Assembly: GCA_052139695.1 (NCBI GenBank)
Contig: JBKQWF010000087.1
Coordinates: 1-27,773, forward strand
Reading direction: 5' to 3'
Source: PLGF01 sp052139695
Lineage (GTDB): Bacteria > Verrucomicrobiota > Verrucomicrobiia > Limisphaerales > Palsa-1400
Length of the DNA stretch: 27,773 bases
How positions within the stretch are numbered: position 1 is the first letter of the stretch; the number at the start of each line of letters is the position of its first letter. Below, in pieces: positions 8,115 to 13,637 of the stretch. The position numbers were made by a program, and so were the translations under genes. The notes below the pieces were generated by a model. The model was not told the origin of the DNA. It saw nothing but the letters and a program-made list of their open reading frames with translations, and did not search any database.

Positions 8115-8507
8115 ATGATTGCCACCAGACAAACCGCTCAGAATGGGACCGCGCCCGCTAGTTTCCGACTTGGGGACGAGCGGCTCATCAAGGTCAGTTC
8201 CTCCGCGGCCCAAAAGGTCTCCTCACTCCTCCATCGGCAGGGGCGCCCCAATGGTGTGTTGCGCGTGGCGGTGGTGGGCGGCGGTTGCTCCGGCTTGCAG
8301 TATAAAATGGATTTGCAGGACCAGCCCGCCAATCGCGACATTCTCGTGGAAAGCAACGGCGTCAAGGTGGTCGTGGACCCGAAAAGCGCCCTTTACGTCA
8401 CCGGCAGCGAACTGGATTACGTCGATGCGTTGCAGGACGGCGGGTTTAAAGTAAAAAACCCCAACGCCGCCAGCACTTGTTCCTGCGGCGAGAGCTTCAG
8501 CGCTTAG
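8115..8507 (+). CDS. Iron-sulfur cluster insertion/assembly protein, A-type (ErpA/IscA-like)
   Basis: A 130-residue A-type carrier that delivers Fe-S clusters to apoproteins in the cytoplasm. The HesB/IscA domain is clear: LRVAVVGGGCSGLQYKM (first conserved Cys), DPKSALYVTGSELDYVDALQDGGFKVKNPNA, and the C-terminal STCSCGESFS with the paired Cys-x-Cys. The family is usually 105-125 residues; about 25 extra N-terminal residues here are unlike the family and may be disordered. The frame is open upstream to 8004, but ATG 8115 is preferred because it follows a promoter-like sequence and leaves only a short extension. It is followed nine bases later by an HscB-like gene, so the two form an operon for Fe-S biogenesis. 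ErpA versus IscA cannot be decided. Confidence 0.9.
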   Translation: MIATRQTAQNGTAPASFRLGDERLIKVSSSAAQKVSSLLHRQGRPNGVLRVAVVGGGCSGLQYKMDLQDQPANRDILVESNGVKVVVDPKSALYVTGSELDYVDALQDGGFKVKNPNAASTCSCGESFSA

Positions 8508-8516
8508 CCTTCGTTC

Positions 8517-9134
8517 ATGGACCATTTCGCCGCGCTTGGTCAACCGCGCCTACCGTGGATTGATCTCGAGGCGCTTAAAGAACGGTTCCAGCAATTGTCC
8601 ATGACCGCCCATCCGGACCGCTTCCACAACGGCACCGCCGAGGAGCGGGCGGCGGCGACAGCGCGATACGCGGAGTTGAACGCCGCCCACAACTGCCTGC
8701 GCGATCCCAAAGCGCGGGTGCAGCATTTGCTGGAATTGGAACTGGGCGCGCCTCCGGCCAACTTGAAGGATATTCCGGCGGAGACGATGGATTTGTTCAT
8801 GGAAGTCGGCCAGGTCTGCCGCGAAGCCGACCGCATTGTCGCTGCCAAGGTCAAGGCCTCGTCGCCGCTGCTGCAAGCGCAATGGTTCGAGCCCGCGATG
8901 GCGTGCTCCGAGAAACTCAACGCCCTGTTACAGCGAATCCACTTGCGACGCGAGACCCTTTTGACAGAATTGCATGCCATGAACGCCGTTTGGGAAGCCG
9001 CGCCGCCGCCAGCGTCCGCCGCGCGCGCGGCCGCGTTGCCGTTGCGGCGGCTGGAGGAGATGGGGCGCGACCTAAGCTATCTGTCGCGCTGGAGCGGGCA
9101 ACTCCAGGAACGCATCGGTCTGCTTTCTATCTGA
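8517..9134 (+). CDS. hscB: Fe-S assembly J-domain co-chaperone, HscB-like
   Basis: A 205-residue protein with an N-terminal J domain containing the essential HPD tripeptide (His32-Pro33-Asp34 in MTAHPDRFH) and the family pattern YAELNAAHNCLRDPKARVQHLLELELG, followed by a C-terminal three-helix region rich in Ala and Glu. HscB stimulates the Hsp70 partner HscA and presents the scaffold IscU to it. No hscA or iscU is in this window. Its position directly after the A-type carrier supports the Fe-S role over a general DnaJ role. A length of 205 against about 170-175 in E. coli reflects a longer C-terminal helix region. The gap to the next gene is five bases. Confidence 0.85.
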   Translation: MDHFAALGQPRLPWIDLEALKERFQQLSMTAHPDRFHNGTAEERAAATARYAELNAAHNCLRDPKARVQHLLELELGAPPANLKDIPAETMDLFMEVGQVCREADRIVAAKVKASSPLLQAQWFEPAMACSEKLNALLQRIHLRRETLLTELHAMNAVWEAAPPPASAARAAALPLRRLEEMGRDLSYLSRWSGQLQERIGLLSI

Positions 9135-9139
9135 CAATT

Positions 9140-9868
9140 ATGTCCTGGCGATTCCTGCCCTTCCGCGCCGCCTTTGGGTTGCTCCTGGCGGGAGCGCCTT
9201 TGGCAGCCCAGCCATCGTGGCAGGAGGAATTCGCCAAAATGCCGTTGACCGAGAAGGCGCCGGAATTGAACCGGCACAATGGCGTTCGCATTATGCTGGG
9301 TTCCTTCCGTCGCAATTCCGCGGTCAAGGCGCTCATTTTCATGCCGGGAGCAACGGACGAATTCTATTTTTTCCGCCGGGCCCGCGCGGCCCTGACGAAT
9401 GCCGCGCCAACCTTGCTGGACGCCGTTGAAGCCTTGACCAATCAAACATATATCCGGGCCACGCTGGAGCCGCCGTTTCTGGTCCTGCACACGGCGGAGG
9501 ACCCACTCGAACCTCTGGCGATGGTGCAAGACCAGCGCGCGGCGGAGCGGATCAAGAAAAAGCGTTTTGAGAAACACGCCCTCTTCAACGATCGCGATTG
9601 GGATTTTGTCCAGCCGATCCTGGCGTTCGATTTAAACACGCGCATTTCCCCCGGCTTGCGCGCGCATGAATCCAATCACTTCTTCCGTCACAGCCTGGCG
9701 GAATTTGACTTAAACGGCTGGGACGCCCTCCGGGCCGTGGCCCTGGCCGGAAAAACGAAATTCACCATCCAAAAGAAGCGCATCGTTTTCGAGGGCGACC
9801 TCCGCTACCTGGCCAAGCCCGCCAACCTCACCCCCGATTTCCTCCTCCACCCCGACGATGGGCGGTAA
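9140..9868 (+). CDS. Secreted protein of unknown function, cotranscribed with hscB
   Basis: No family recognised. The ATG at 9140 lies five bases after the hscB stop and begins a clear signal peptide: basic WRFLPFR, hydrophobic AAFGLLLAGAPLA and an AxA-like site before QPSW. The mature part of about 220 residues is soluble, with blocks such as NGVRIMLGSFRRNSAVKALIFMPGATDEFYFFRRA, PFLVLHTAEDPLEP, FNDRDWDFVQPILAFDLNTRISPG and HESNHFFRHSLAEFDLNGWDAL. It shows no membrane segment after the signal peptide and no recognisable catalytic motif. The reading frame is open further upstream inside hscB, but that part is a shadow. Its link to Fe-S assembly is positional only. Confidence 0.7.
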   Translation: MSWRFLPFRAAFGLLLAGAPLAAQPSWQEEFAKMPLTEKAPELNRHNGVRIMLGSFRRNSAVKALIFMPGATDEFYFFRRARAALTNAAPTLLDAVEALTNQTYIRATLEPPFLVLHTAEDPLEPLAMVQDQRAAERIKKKRFEKHALFNDRDWDFVQPILAFDLNTRISPGLRAHESNHFFRHSLAEFDLNGWDALRAVALAGKTKFTIQKKRIVFEGDLRYLAKPANLTPDFLLHPDDGR

Positions 9869-9876
9869 AGGGGGGC

Positions 9877-9989
9877 GGGTGCGATTCGAAGCGCGGCGCA
9901 GGTAGGGCGCGTCACTCCGTGCGCGCCTTCCCGGCGGCCAGAGGAATGGCCGCCCTATCTAACGCTGCCCGGCCCTTTTAATCGCACCC
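9877..9989. repeat. Two-hairpin element bounded by GGGTGCGATT/AATCGCACCC, copy 1
   Basis: The 113-bp element starts GGGTGCGATT (9877-9886) and ends with its exact reverse complement (9980-9989). Inside lie GGTAGGG (9901-9907), a hairpin at 9906-9927 (GGCGCG…CGCGCC), a second hairpin GGCGGCCA (9933-9940)/TGGCCGCC (9947-9954) and CCCTATC (9953-9959). A second copy is at 21714-21827. It resembles a small non-coding mobile (MITE-like) or REP element. No transposase is present. Confidence 0.75.
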
Positions 9990-10005
9990 AGAAGGCGGAA
10001 AAGGC

Positions 10006-10034
10006 TTGACTCTTCCGGGCTGCCGGAGTATCAG
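10006..10034 (+). promoter_or_regulatory. Putative leuA promoter
   Basis: TTGACT (10006-10011, 5 of 6 to consensus), a 17-base spacer and TATCAG (10029-10034, 4 of 6). The transcript would begin at about 10041, next to the GTG of the leader peptide at 10042. A GGAG at 10025-10028 would then lie inside the promoter and not in the RNA. This is a consensus match, not measured. Confidence 0.5.
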
Positions 10035-10041
10035 TGCCAGC

Positions 10042-10113
10042 GTGAACGGAAATCTGAACCTGCGTCTGTTGCTTATCGCGCTGCTTACCGGCGGCGCGGC
10101 GGGCGTGGTTTAA
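10042..10113 (+). CDS. leuL: Leucine-rich leader peptide of leuA (attenuator)
   Basis: A 23-codon frame from GTG 10042 to TAA 10111-10113. Seven of 23 residues are Leu, at codons 5, 7, 9, 10, 11, 14 and 15 (NLNLRLLLIALL), with one Ile and a Val-Val end. It lies directly before a strong intrinsic terminator and leuA, the layout of branched-chain amino-acid attenuators. The 3' end of the frame (10100-10111) can pair with the 5' side of the terminator stem and so act as antiterminator. A ribosome stalled on codons 14-15 would leave that segment free, while one reaching the stop codon would cover it. It probably serves only as a translated sensor. Alternative: the residual N-terminus of a secreted protein, as the sequence also resembles a signal peptide. 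The symbol is given by function. Confidence 0.6.
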   Translation: MNGNLNLRLLLIALLTGGAAGVV

Positions 10114-10148
10114 TTTCGTTTACAGGAATTTTAAAACCCCACCGCCCG
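10100..10148 (+). promoter_or_regulatory. Putative antiterminator pairing in the leuA leader
   Basis: Bases 10100-10111 (CGGGCGTGGTTT, ending at the leader stop codon) can pair with 10134-10148 (AAACCCCACCGCCCG): six G-C pairs, then TGG/ACC, then TTT/AAA, interrupted by small bulges. This pairing uses the left arm of the downstream terminator, so the two structures exclude each other. The pairing is seen directly; its regulatory use is inferred. Confidence 0.5.
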
Positions 10149-10170
10149 GCACGGCGGTGGGGTTTTTTTT
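10133..10170 (+). terminator. Intrinsic terminator (attenuator) before leuA
   Basis: A perfect 14-bp stem, AAAACCCCACCGCC (10133-10146) with GGCGGTGGGGTTTT (10153-10166), loop CGGCAC, followed by T's through 10170. It ends 20 bases before the leuA ATG and 20 bases after the leader stop codon, so it can only affect leuA (or end transcripts that include the leader). This is the strongest intrinsic terminator I see in the window. Confidence 0.85.
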
Positions 10171-10189
10171 CCGCAACCCATCCCATTAT

Positions 10190-11758
10190 ATGAAAAATAA
10201 TCGCATCCTCATCTTTGACACAACGCTTCGCGACGGCGAGCAATGCCCTGGCGCTTCCATGAACCTCCGCGAGAAACTGGAAGTCGCGCGGCAACTGGCC
10301 CGCCTGCAAGTCGATGTCATTGAGGCCGGCTTTCCCGTCATCAGCGACGGCGATTTTGCCGCGGTCCAAGCCATTGCCCGCGAAATCAAAGGGCCGATTA
10401 TCTGCGGCCTGGCTCGCTGCGTGGCGGCGGACATTGATGCGGCTGGGCAAGCGATCAAACCCGCCGGCAAACGCGGGCGCATCCATGTTTTTTTGGCCAC
10501 GTCAAAGATTCACCGCGAGTTCAAATTGAACAAGGCGCGGGACGAAATCCTCCGTCTGGCGGTGGAAGGCGTCAAGCGGGCCAAGTCGTTCGTCGATAAC
10601 GTCGAGTTTTCGCCGGAAGACGGCTCGCGCACGGAACCGGACTTTTTGGTGGAAGTCTGCCGGGCCGTGCTGGCGGCTGGGGCCACGACCATCAATGTCC
10701 CGGACACGGTGGGTTGGGCGGTGCCGGACCAATACGGCGCTTTGATCCAGCATCTCTATGAGGCGGCGCCGGAGTTTCAATCCGGCAAGGCGGTCATTAG
10801 TGTGCATTGTCACAACGACCTCGGTTTGGCGGTGGCCAATTCCCTGGCAGCAGTCCGCGCCGGCGCCCGCCAGGTGGAATGCACGGTCAATGGCATTGGC
10901 GAGCGGGCGGGCAATGCAGCCCTGGAGGAAATCGTCATGGCCTTGCGCACGCGTGGAGATTTTTTTGGCGGCTTCCAGTGCGGGGTCAACACGCGCGAAA
11001 TCGTCAAAGCCTCGCGCCTGGTCTCGCGCATGAGCGGGCTGGTCGTGCAACGCAGCAAAGCGATTGTCGGCGAAAATGCCTTTGCCCACTCCAGCGGCAT
11101 TCACCAGGACGGGATTTTGAAGAAACGCGAAACCTACGAGATTATCGATCCACAGACGGTGGGCTGGGGCCAGACGGAATTGCCGCTGACCAAACACAGC
11201 GGACGCGCCGCCGTGGCCGTGCGCCTCAAGCAGCTCGGCTTCAAAATGAAGGACGCGGACGTCCTGGCCATTTTTGCCCGGTTCAAGGAAATTGGAGACA
11301 AGAAGAAATTCGTTTATGATGACGACCTTTCCGCCCTCGTCGAAGGCCACATTACCGAAGTGCCCGAAACGTGGGCGCTGGATTATCTCAACGTTACCAG
11401 TGGCAATCGCACCGTTCCCACCGCCACCGTCCGGTTGCAGAAGCTGGCCGACAAAAAACCCGCTTTTGTCCAGGACGCCGGCATCGGCGACGGCCCGGTG
11501 GACGCGGCCCTGAAGGCGATCGATCGTTTGACAGAAACAAAAGGCCGCCTGCTCGATTACGCCTTGCGCGCCGTCTCGCAGGGAAAAGACGCCCTGGGCG
11601 AAGTCACGGTCAAGGTGGAATTCAACGGCGGAAAGATCGTGACCGGCAAAGGCTCCAGCACCGACGTGATCGAAGCGAGCGCCCGCGCTTACCTAAACGC
11701 GGTCAACCGTTTCATCTGCCAGACCAATTGCCAGGAAGCGCCGGAAGGCAAACCGTGA
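10190..11758 (+). CDS. leuA: 2-isopropylmalate synthase
   Basis: A 522-residue enzyme joining acetyl-CoA and 2-oxoisovalerate, the first committed step of leucine synthesis. The HMGL-like TIM barrel shows DTTLRDGEQCPG (residues 10-21), the metal-binding His206-x-His208 in SVHCHNDLGLAVAN, and NGIGERAGNAALEE. The linker region has SSGIHQDGILK, and the C-terminal LeuA regulatory domain (about 390-510) ends with a DVIEASARAYLNAVNRF block. Length and motifs match full-size bacterial LeuA and not the shorter homocitrate or R-citramalate types. The ATG at 10190 gives the usual KNNRILIFDTTLRDG beginning; the frame is open to 10157, but that GTG lies inside the terminator stem. No Shine-Dalgarno is visible before the ATG. 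The gene appears to be under leader-peptide attenuation and ends before a repeat-filled gap. Confidence 0.95.
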   Translation: MKNNRILIFDTTLRDGEQCPGASMNLREKLEVARQLARLQVDVIEAGFPVISDGDFAAVQAIAREIKGPIICGLARCVAADIDAAGQAIKPAGKRGRIHVFLATSKIHREFKLNKARDEILRLAVEGVKRAKSFVDNVEFSPEDGSRTEPDFLVEVCRAVLAAGATTINVPDTVGWAVPDQYGALIQHLYEAAPEFQSGKAVISVHCHNDLGLAVANSLAAVRAGARQVECTVNGIGERAGNAALEEIVMALRTRGDFFGGFQCGVNTREIVKASRLVSRMSGLVVQRSKAIVGENAFAHSSGIHQDGILKKRETYEIIDPQTVGWGQTELPLTKHSGRAAVAVRLKQLGFKMKDADVLAIFARFKEIGDKKKFVYDDDLSALVEGHITEVPETWALDYLNVTSGNRTVPTATVRLQKLADKKPAFVQDAGIGDGPVDAALKAIDRLTETKGRLLDYALRAVSQGKDALGEVTVKVEFNGGKIVTGKGSSTDVIEASARAYLNAVNRFICQTNCQEAPEGKP

Positions 11759-11808
11759 GATACCGATAACTCCGCGCGCGGAACGTTCCCAAAGTCGAAA
11801 TCTTGGGT

Positions 11809-11860
11809 GTTGCGGCAGCAACGCCCCACCCAAATGGTGGTGGGGCGGCGCTGCTGCGCC
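11809..11860. repeat. Extragenic palindrome family B, copy 1 (GTTGCGGCAGCAAC…)
   Basis: A 52-base element that begins with the hairpin GTTGC-GGCA-GCAAC and continues with GCCCCACC…GGTGGGGC and GCTGCTGCGCC, so the whole can fold back on itself. A closely matching copy lies at 16492-16542. Differences include changes within the inner stem. It is placed between leuA and proC, where a terminator would be expected, but no T-run follows. Confidence 0.75.
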
Positions 11861-11875
11861 GCCCAAACTGGGAGA

Positions 11876-11948
11876 GGTAGGGTCGCCTCGCCGAGGCGAC
11901 CGCTCCGAAAGCAAAGGCCCGCGGACGGCTCGCCGAGCCGTCCCTACC
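11876..11948. repeat. Two-hairpin element bounded by GGTAGGG/CCCTACC
   Basis: The 73-bp element starts GGTAGGG (11876-11882) and ends CCCTACC (11942-11948). Inside are two hairpins with GCC loops: GGTCGCCTC…GAGGCGACC (11881-11901) and GGACGGCTC…GAGCCGTCC (11923-11943), each with a 9-bp stem. The first 27 bases are identical to 21609-21635. The same layout with different stems occurs at 9901-9959, 15210-15277 and 21740-21792. Confidence 0.75.
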
Positions 11949-12028
11949 ATCCATGACTGACGTGTTTCAATGCACAATACGGGAGGGGCGTCGCAATAAA
12001 AAGCCTTCCGCCCCGCCCCGCAACCTGT

Positions 12029-12034
12029 TAGAAC
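12029..12034 (+). promoter_or_regulatory. Possible -10 box of proC
   Basis: TAGAAC at 12029-12034 lies six bases before the GTG start at 12041. The hexamer 17 bases upstream (TTCCGC, 12006-12011) matches the -35 consensus poorly. The position repeats the near-leaderless pattern seen at other genes here. Confidence 0.3.
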
Positions 12035-12040
12035 GCATCC

Positions 12041-12856
12041 GTGGCTGCTCAATTTACCATCGGTTTTCTGGGAGCTGGAAAAATGGCCGGGGCGCTGGCC
12101 AAAGGCGTGATTTCCGCGGGCCTGGTCAAGGCCGCGGAAGTGCGGGCGAGCGATCCGGCGCCGTCGGCGCGCGCCGCGTTTGAAAAAGAAACGGGCGCGA
12201 AAGCGGAGGAATTAAATCTGCCCATCGCGCAGTTTGCCCAAGTGTTGATCCTGGCGGTTAAGCCGGCCCAAGTGGCCGAAGTCCTTCAGGAAATCAAACC
12301 AGGGGTTGCGCCCGGACACTTGCTCATCTCGATTGCCGCGGGTGTGCCGTTGGCCAAATTAGAAGACCTGCTCGGGAAAAGCACGCGCGTCATTCGCGCC
12401 ATGCCCAACACACCGGCGCTGGTCGGCGCGTCCGCCACCGCTTATGCCTTGGGCCATGCGGCCACGGCGGAGGACGCCATCCTCGCGCAAAAGATTTTTT
12501 CCGCTGTCGGCATTGCCTTTCCAGTCAAAGAAACGCTGCTCGATGCCGTCACCGGCTTGAGCGGCAGCGGGCCGGCCTACCTGTATCTCGTGATCGAAGC
12601 GTTGAGCGATGGCGGCGTGGCGGCGGGTCTGCCGCGCGATGTGGCCACGAAACTGGCCGCGCAAACCGTGCTCGGCAGCGCGAAAATGGTTCTGGAAACC
12701 GGCCAGCATCCGAGCGCTCTCAAAGACATGGTCACAAGCCCCGGCGGCACCACGATTGAGGGGTTGTACGAGCTGGAAAAAGGAAAGGTGCGCGCTGCTT
12801 TCATGAGTGCGGTGCGCGCCGCCGCCGAGAAATCCCGCCAGCTCGGCCAGAGGTAG
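12041..12856 (+). CDS. proC: Pyrroline-5-carboxylate reductase
   Basis: A 271-residue enzyme making proline from pyrroline-5-carboxylate with NAD(P)H, the last step of proline synthesis, acting in the cytoplasm. The N-terminal Rossmann motif is IGFLGAGKMAGALAKG, followed by VLILAVKPAQV, VIRAMPNTPALVGASATAY and the signature block AVTGLSGSGPAYLYLVIEALSDGGVAAGLPRDVATKLAAQTVLGSAKMV, then LKDMVTSPGGTTIEGL. Length equals the family norm (265-280). The start is GTG at 12041, which gives AAQFTIGFLGAG; no in-frame ATG lies before the Rossmann motif. The hisA ATG is one base after the proC stop, so proC, hisA and the S10 peptidase form one operon that mixes two amino-acid pathways. Confidence 0.95.
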   Translation: MAAQFTIGFLGAGKMAGALAKGVISAGLVKAAEVRASDPAPSARAAFEKETGAKAEELNLPIAQFAQVLILAVKPAQVAEVLQEIKPGVAPGHLLISIAAGVPLAKLEDLLGKSTRVIRAMPNTPALVGASATAYALGHAATAEDAILAQKIFSAVGIAFPVKETLLDAVTGLSGSGPAYLYLVIEALSDGGVAAGLPRDVATKLAAQTVLGSAKMVLETGQHPSALKDMVTSPGGTTIEGLYELEKGKVRAAFMSAVRAAAEKSRQLGQR

Positions 12857-12857
12857 C

Positions 12858-13637
12858 ATGTTCCGTCCGTGCATCGATCTGCATGAGGGGAAAGTCAAAC
12901 AAATTGTCGGCGGAACCTTAACCGGTGAGCCGTCGGCCTTGCGGACCAATTTCATCTCGCCGCGGCCGGCCGCCTGGTATGCGGAGCTCTACCGGCTCGA
13001 CGGCCTTGCCGGGGGCCACGTCATCATGCTCGGCCCTGGCAACGAAGCGTCGGCGCGGGAGGCGCTGGCGGCTTTTCCAGGCGGCTTGCAGATCGGGGGA
13101 GGCATTCATTTGGACAACGCCGCAGGCTGGCTGGACGATGGCGCGTCACATGTCATCGTTACTTCGTGGATTTTCCAAAAGGGAGAGCTCGATTGGGCGC
13201 GCCTTAAGCAATTGGCCGGCGTCATCGGAAAAAACCGGTTGGTGCTGGACCTCAGCTGCCGCAAGCGCGACGGCGCCTATTATGTCGTTACGGATCGCTG
13301 GCAGAAATGGACGGGACTGGCCATCGAATCGCGGACACTGGCGCAATTGGCGGAATGGTGCGATGAGTTCCTGGTGCATGCGGCGGACGTGGAAGGGCTC
13401 TGCCGGGGGGTGGATTTGGAGTTGGTCGAAAAACTGGGGCAATGGTCGCCGCTGCCCGCCACCTACGCCGGCGGCGCAAATTCCTTGCGGGACCTGGAAG
13501 AGGTGACGCAGGCCGGGCGGGATAAAATAGACTTAACTATAGGGTCGGCGCTGGACATTTTTGGCGGCGCGGGAGTCCGTTACGAAGACGTGGTGGCGTT
13601 CAATCGCGGCTACCGAAAAGAAAGGAAAGCAAAATGA
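12858..13637 (+). CDS. hisA: HisA, eukaryotic-type ProFAR isomerase
   Basis: A 259-residue (beta/alpha)8 barrel isomerising ProFAR to PRFAR in histidine synthesis. It resembles the eukaryotic/plant form (yeast His6 type) much more than ordinary bacterial HisA. Shared blocks are CIDLHEGKVKQIVGGTL, AELYRLDGLAGGHVIMLGP, LQIGGGIHLDNAAGWLDDGASHVIVTSWIF, NRLVLDLSCRKRDGAYYV, EFLVHAADVEGLCRGVD and IDLTIGSALDIFGG. The catalytic Asp is in CIDLH and the second acidic residue in HAADVEG. The start at ATG 12858 is fixed by CIDLHEGK, which must be near the N-terminus. It overlaps the next gene by four bases (ATGA). No other his gene is in the window, so the pathway genes are dispersed. Confidence 0.92.
   Translation: MFRPCIDLHEGKVKQIVGGTLTGEPSALRTNFISPRPAAWYAELYRLDGLAGGHVIMLGPGNEASAREALAAFPGGLQIGGGIHLDNAAGWLDDGASHVIVTSWIFQKGELDWARLKQLAGVIGKNRLVLDLSCRKRDGAYYVVTDRWQKWTGLAIESRTLAQLAEWCDEFLVHAADVEGLCRGVDLELVEKLGQWSPLPATYAGGANSLRDLEEVTQAGRDKIDLTIGSALDIFGGAGVRYEDVVAFNRGYRKERKAK

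Noticed and set aside
10157..10189. Upstream extension of leuA to GTG 10157
   Set aside because: The extra 11 codons lie in the right arm and T-run of the terminator, and the family start is KNNRILIFDTTLRDG from ATG 10190.
10502..11350. 282-codon minus-strand frame inside leuA
   Set aside because: Antisense shadow of a conserved gene, with a His/Asp/Arg-rich composition typical of such frames.
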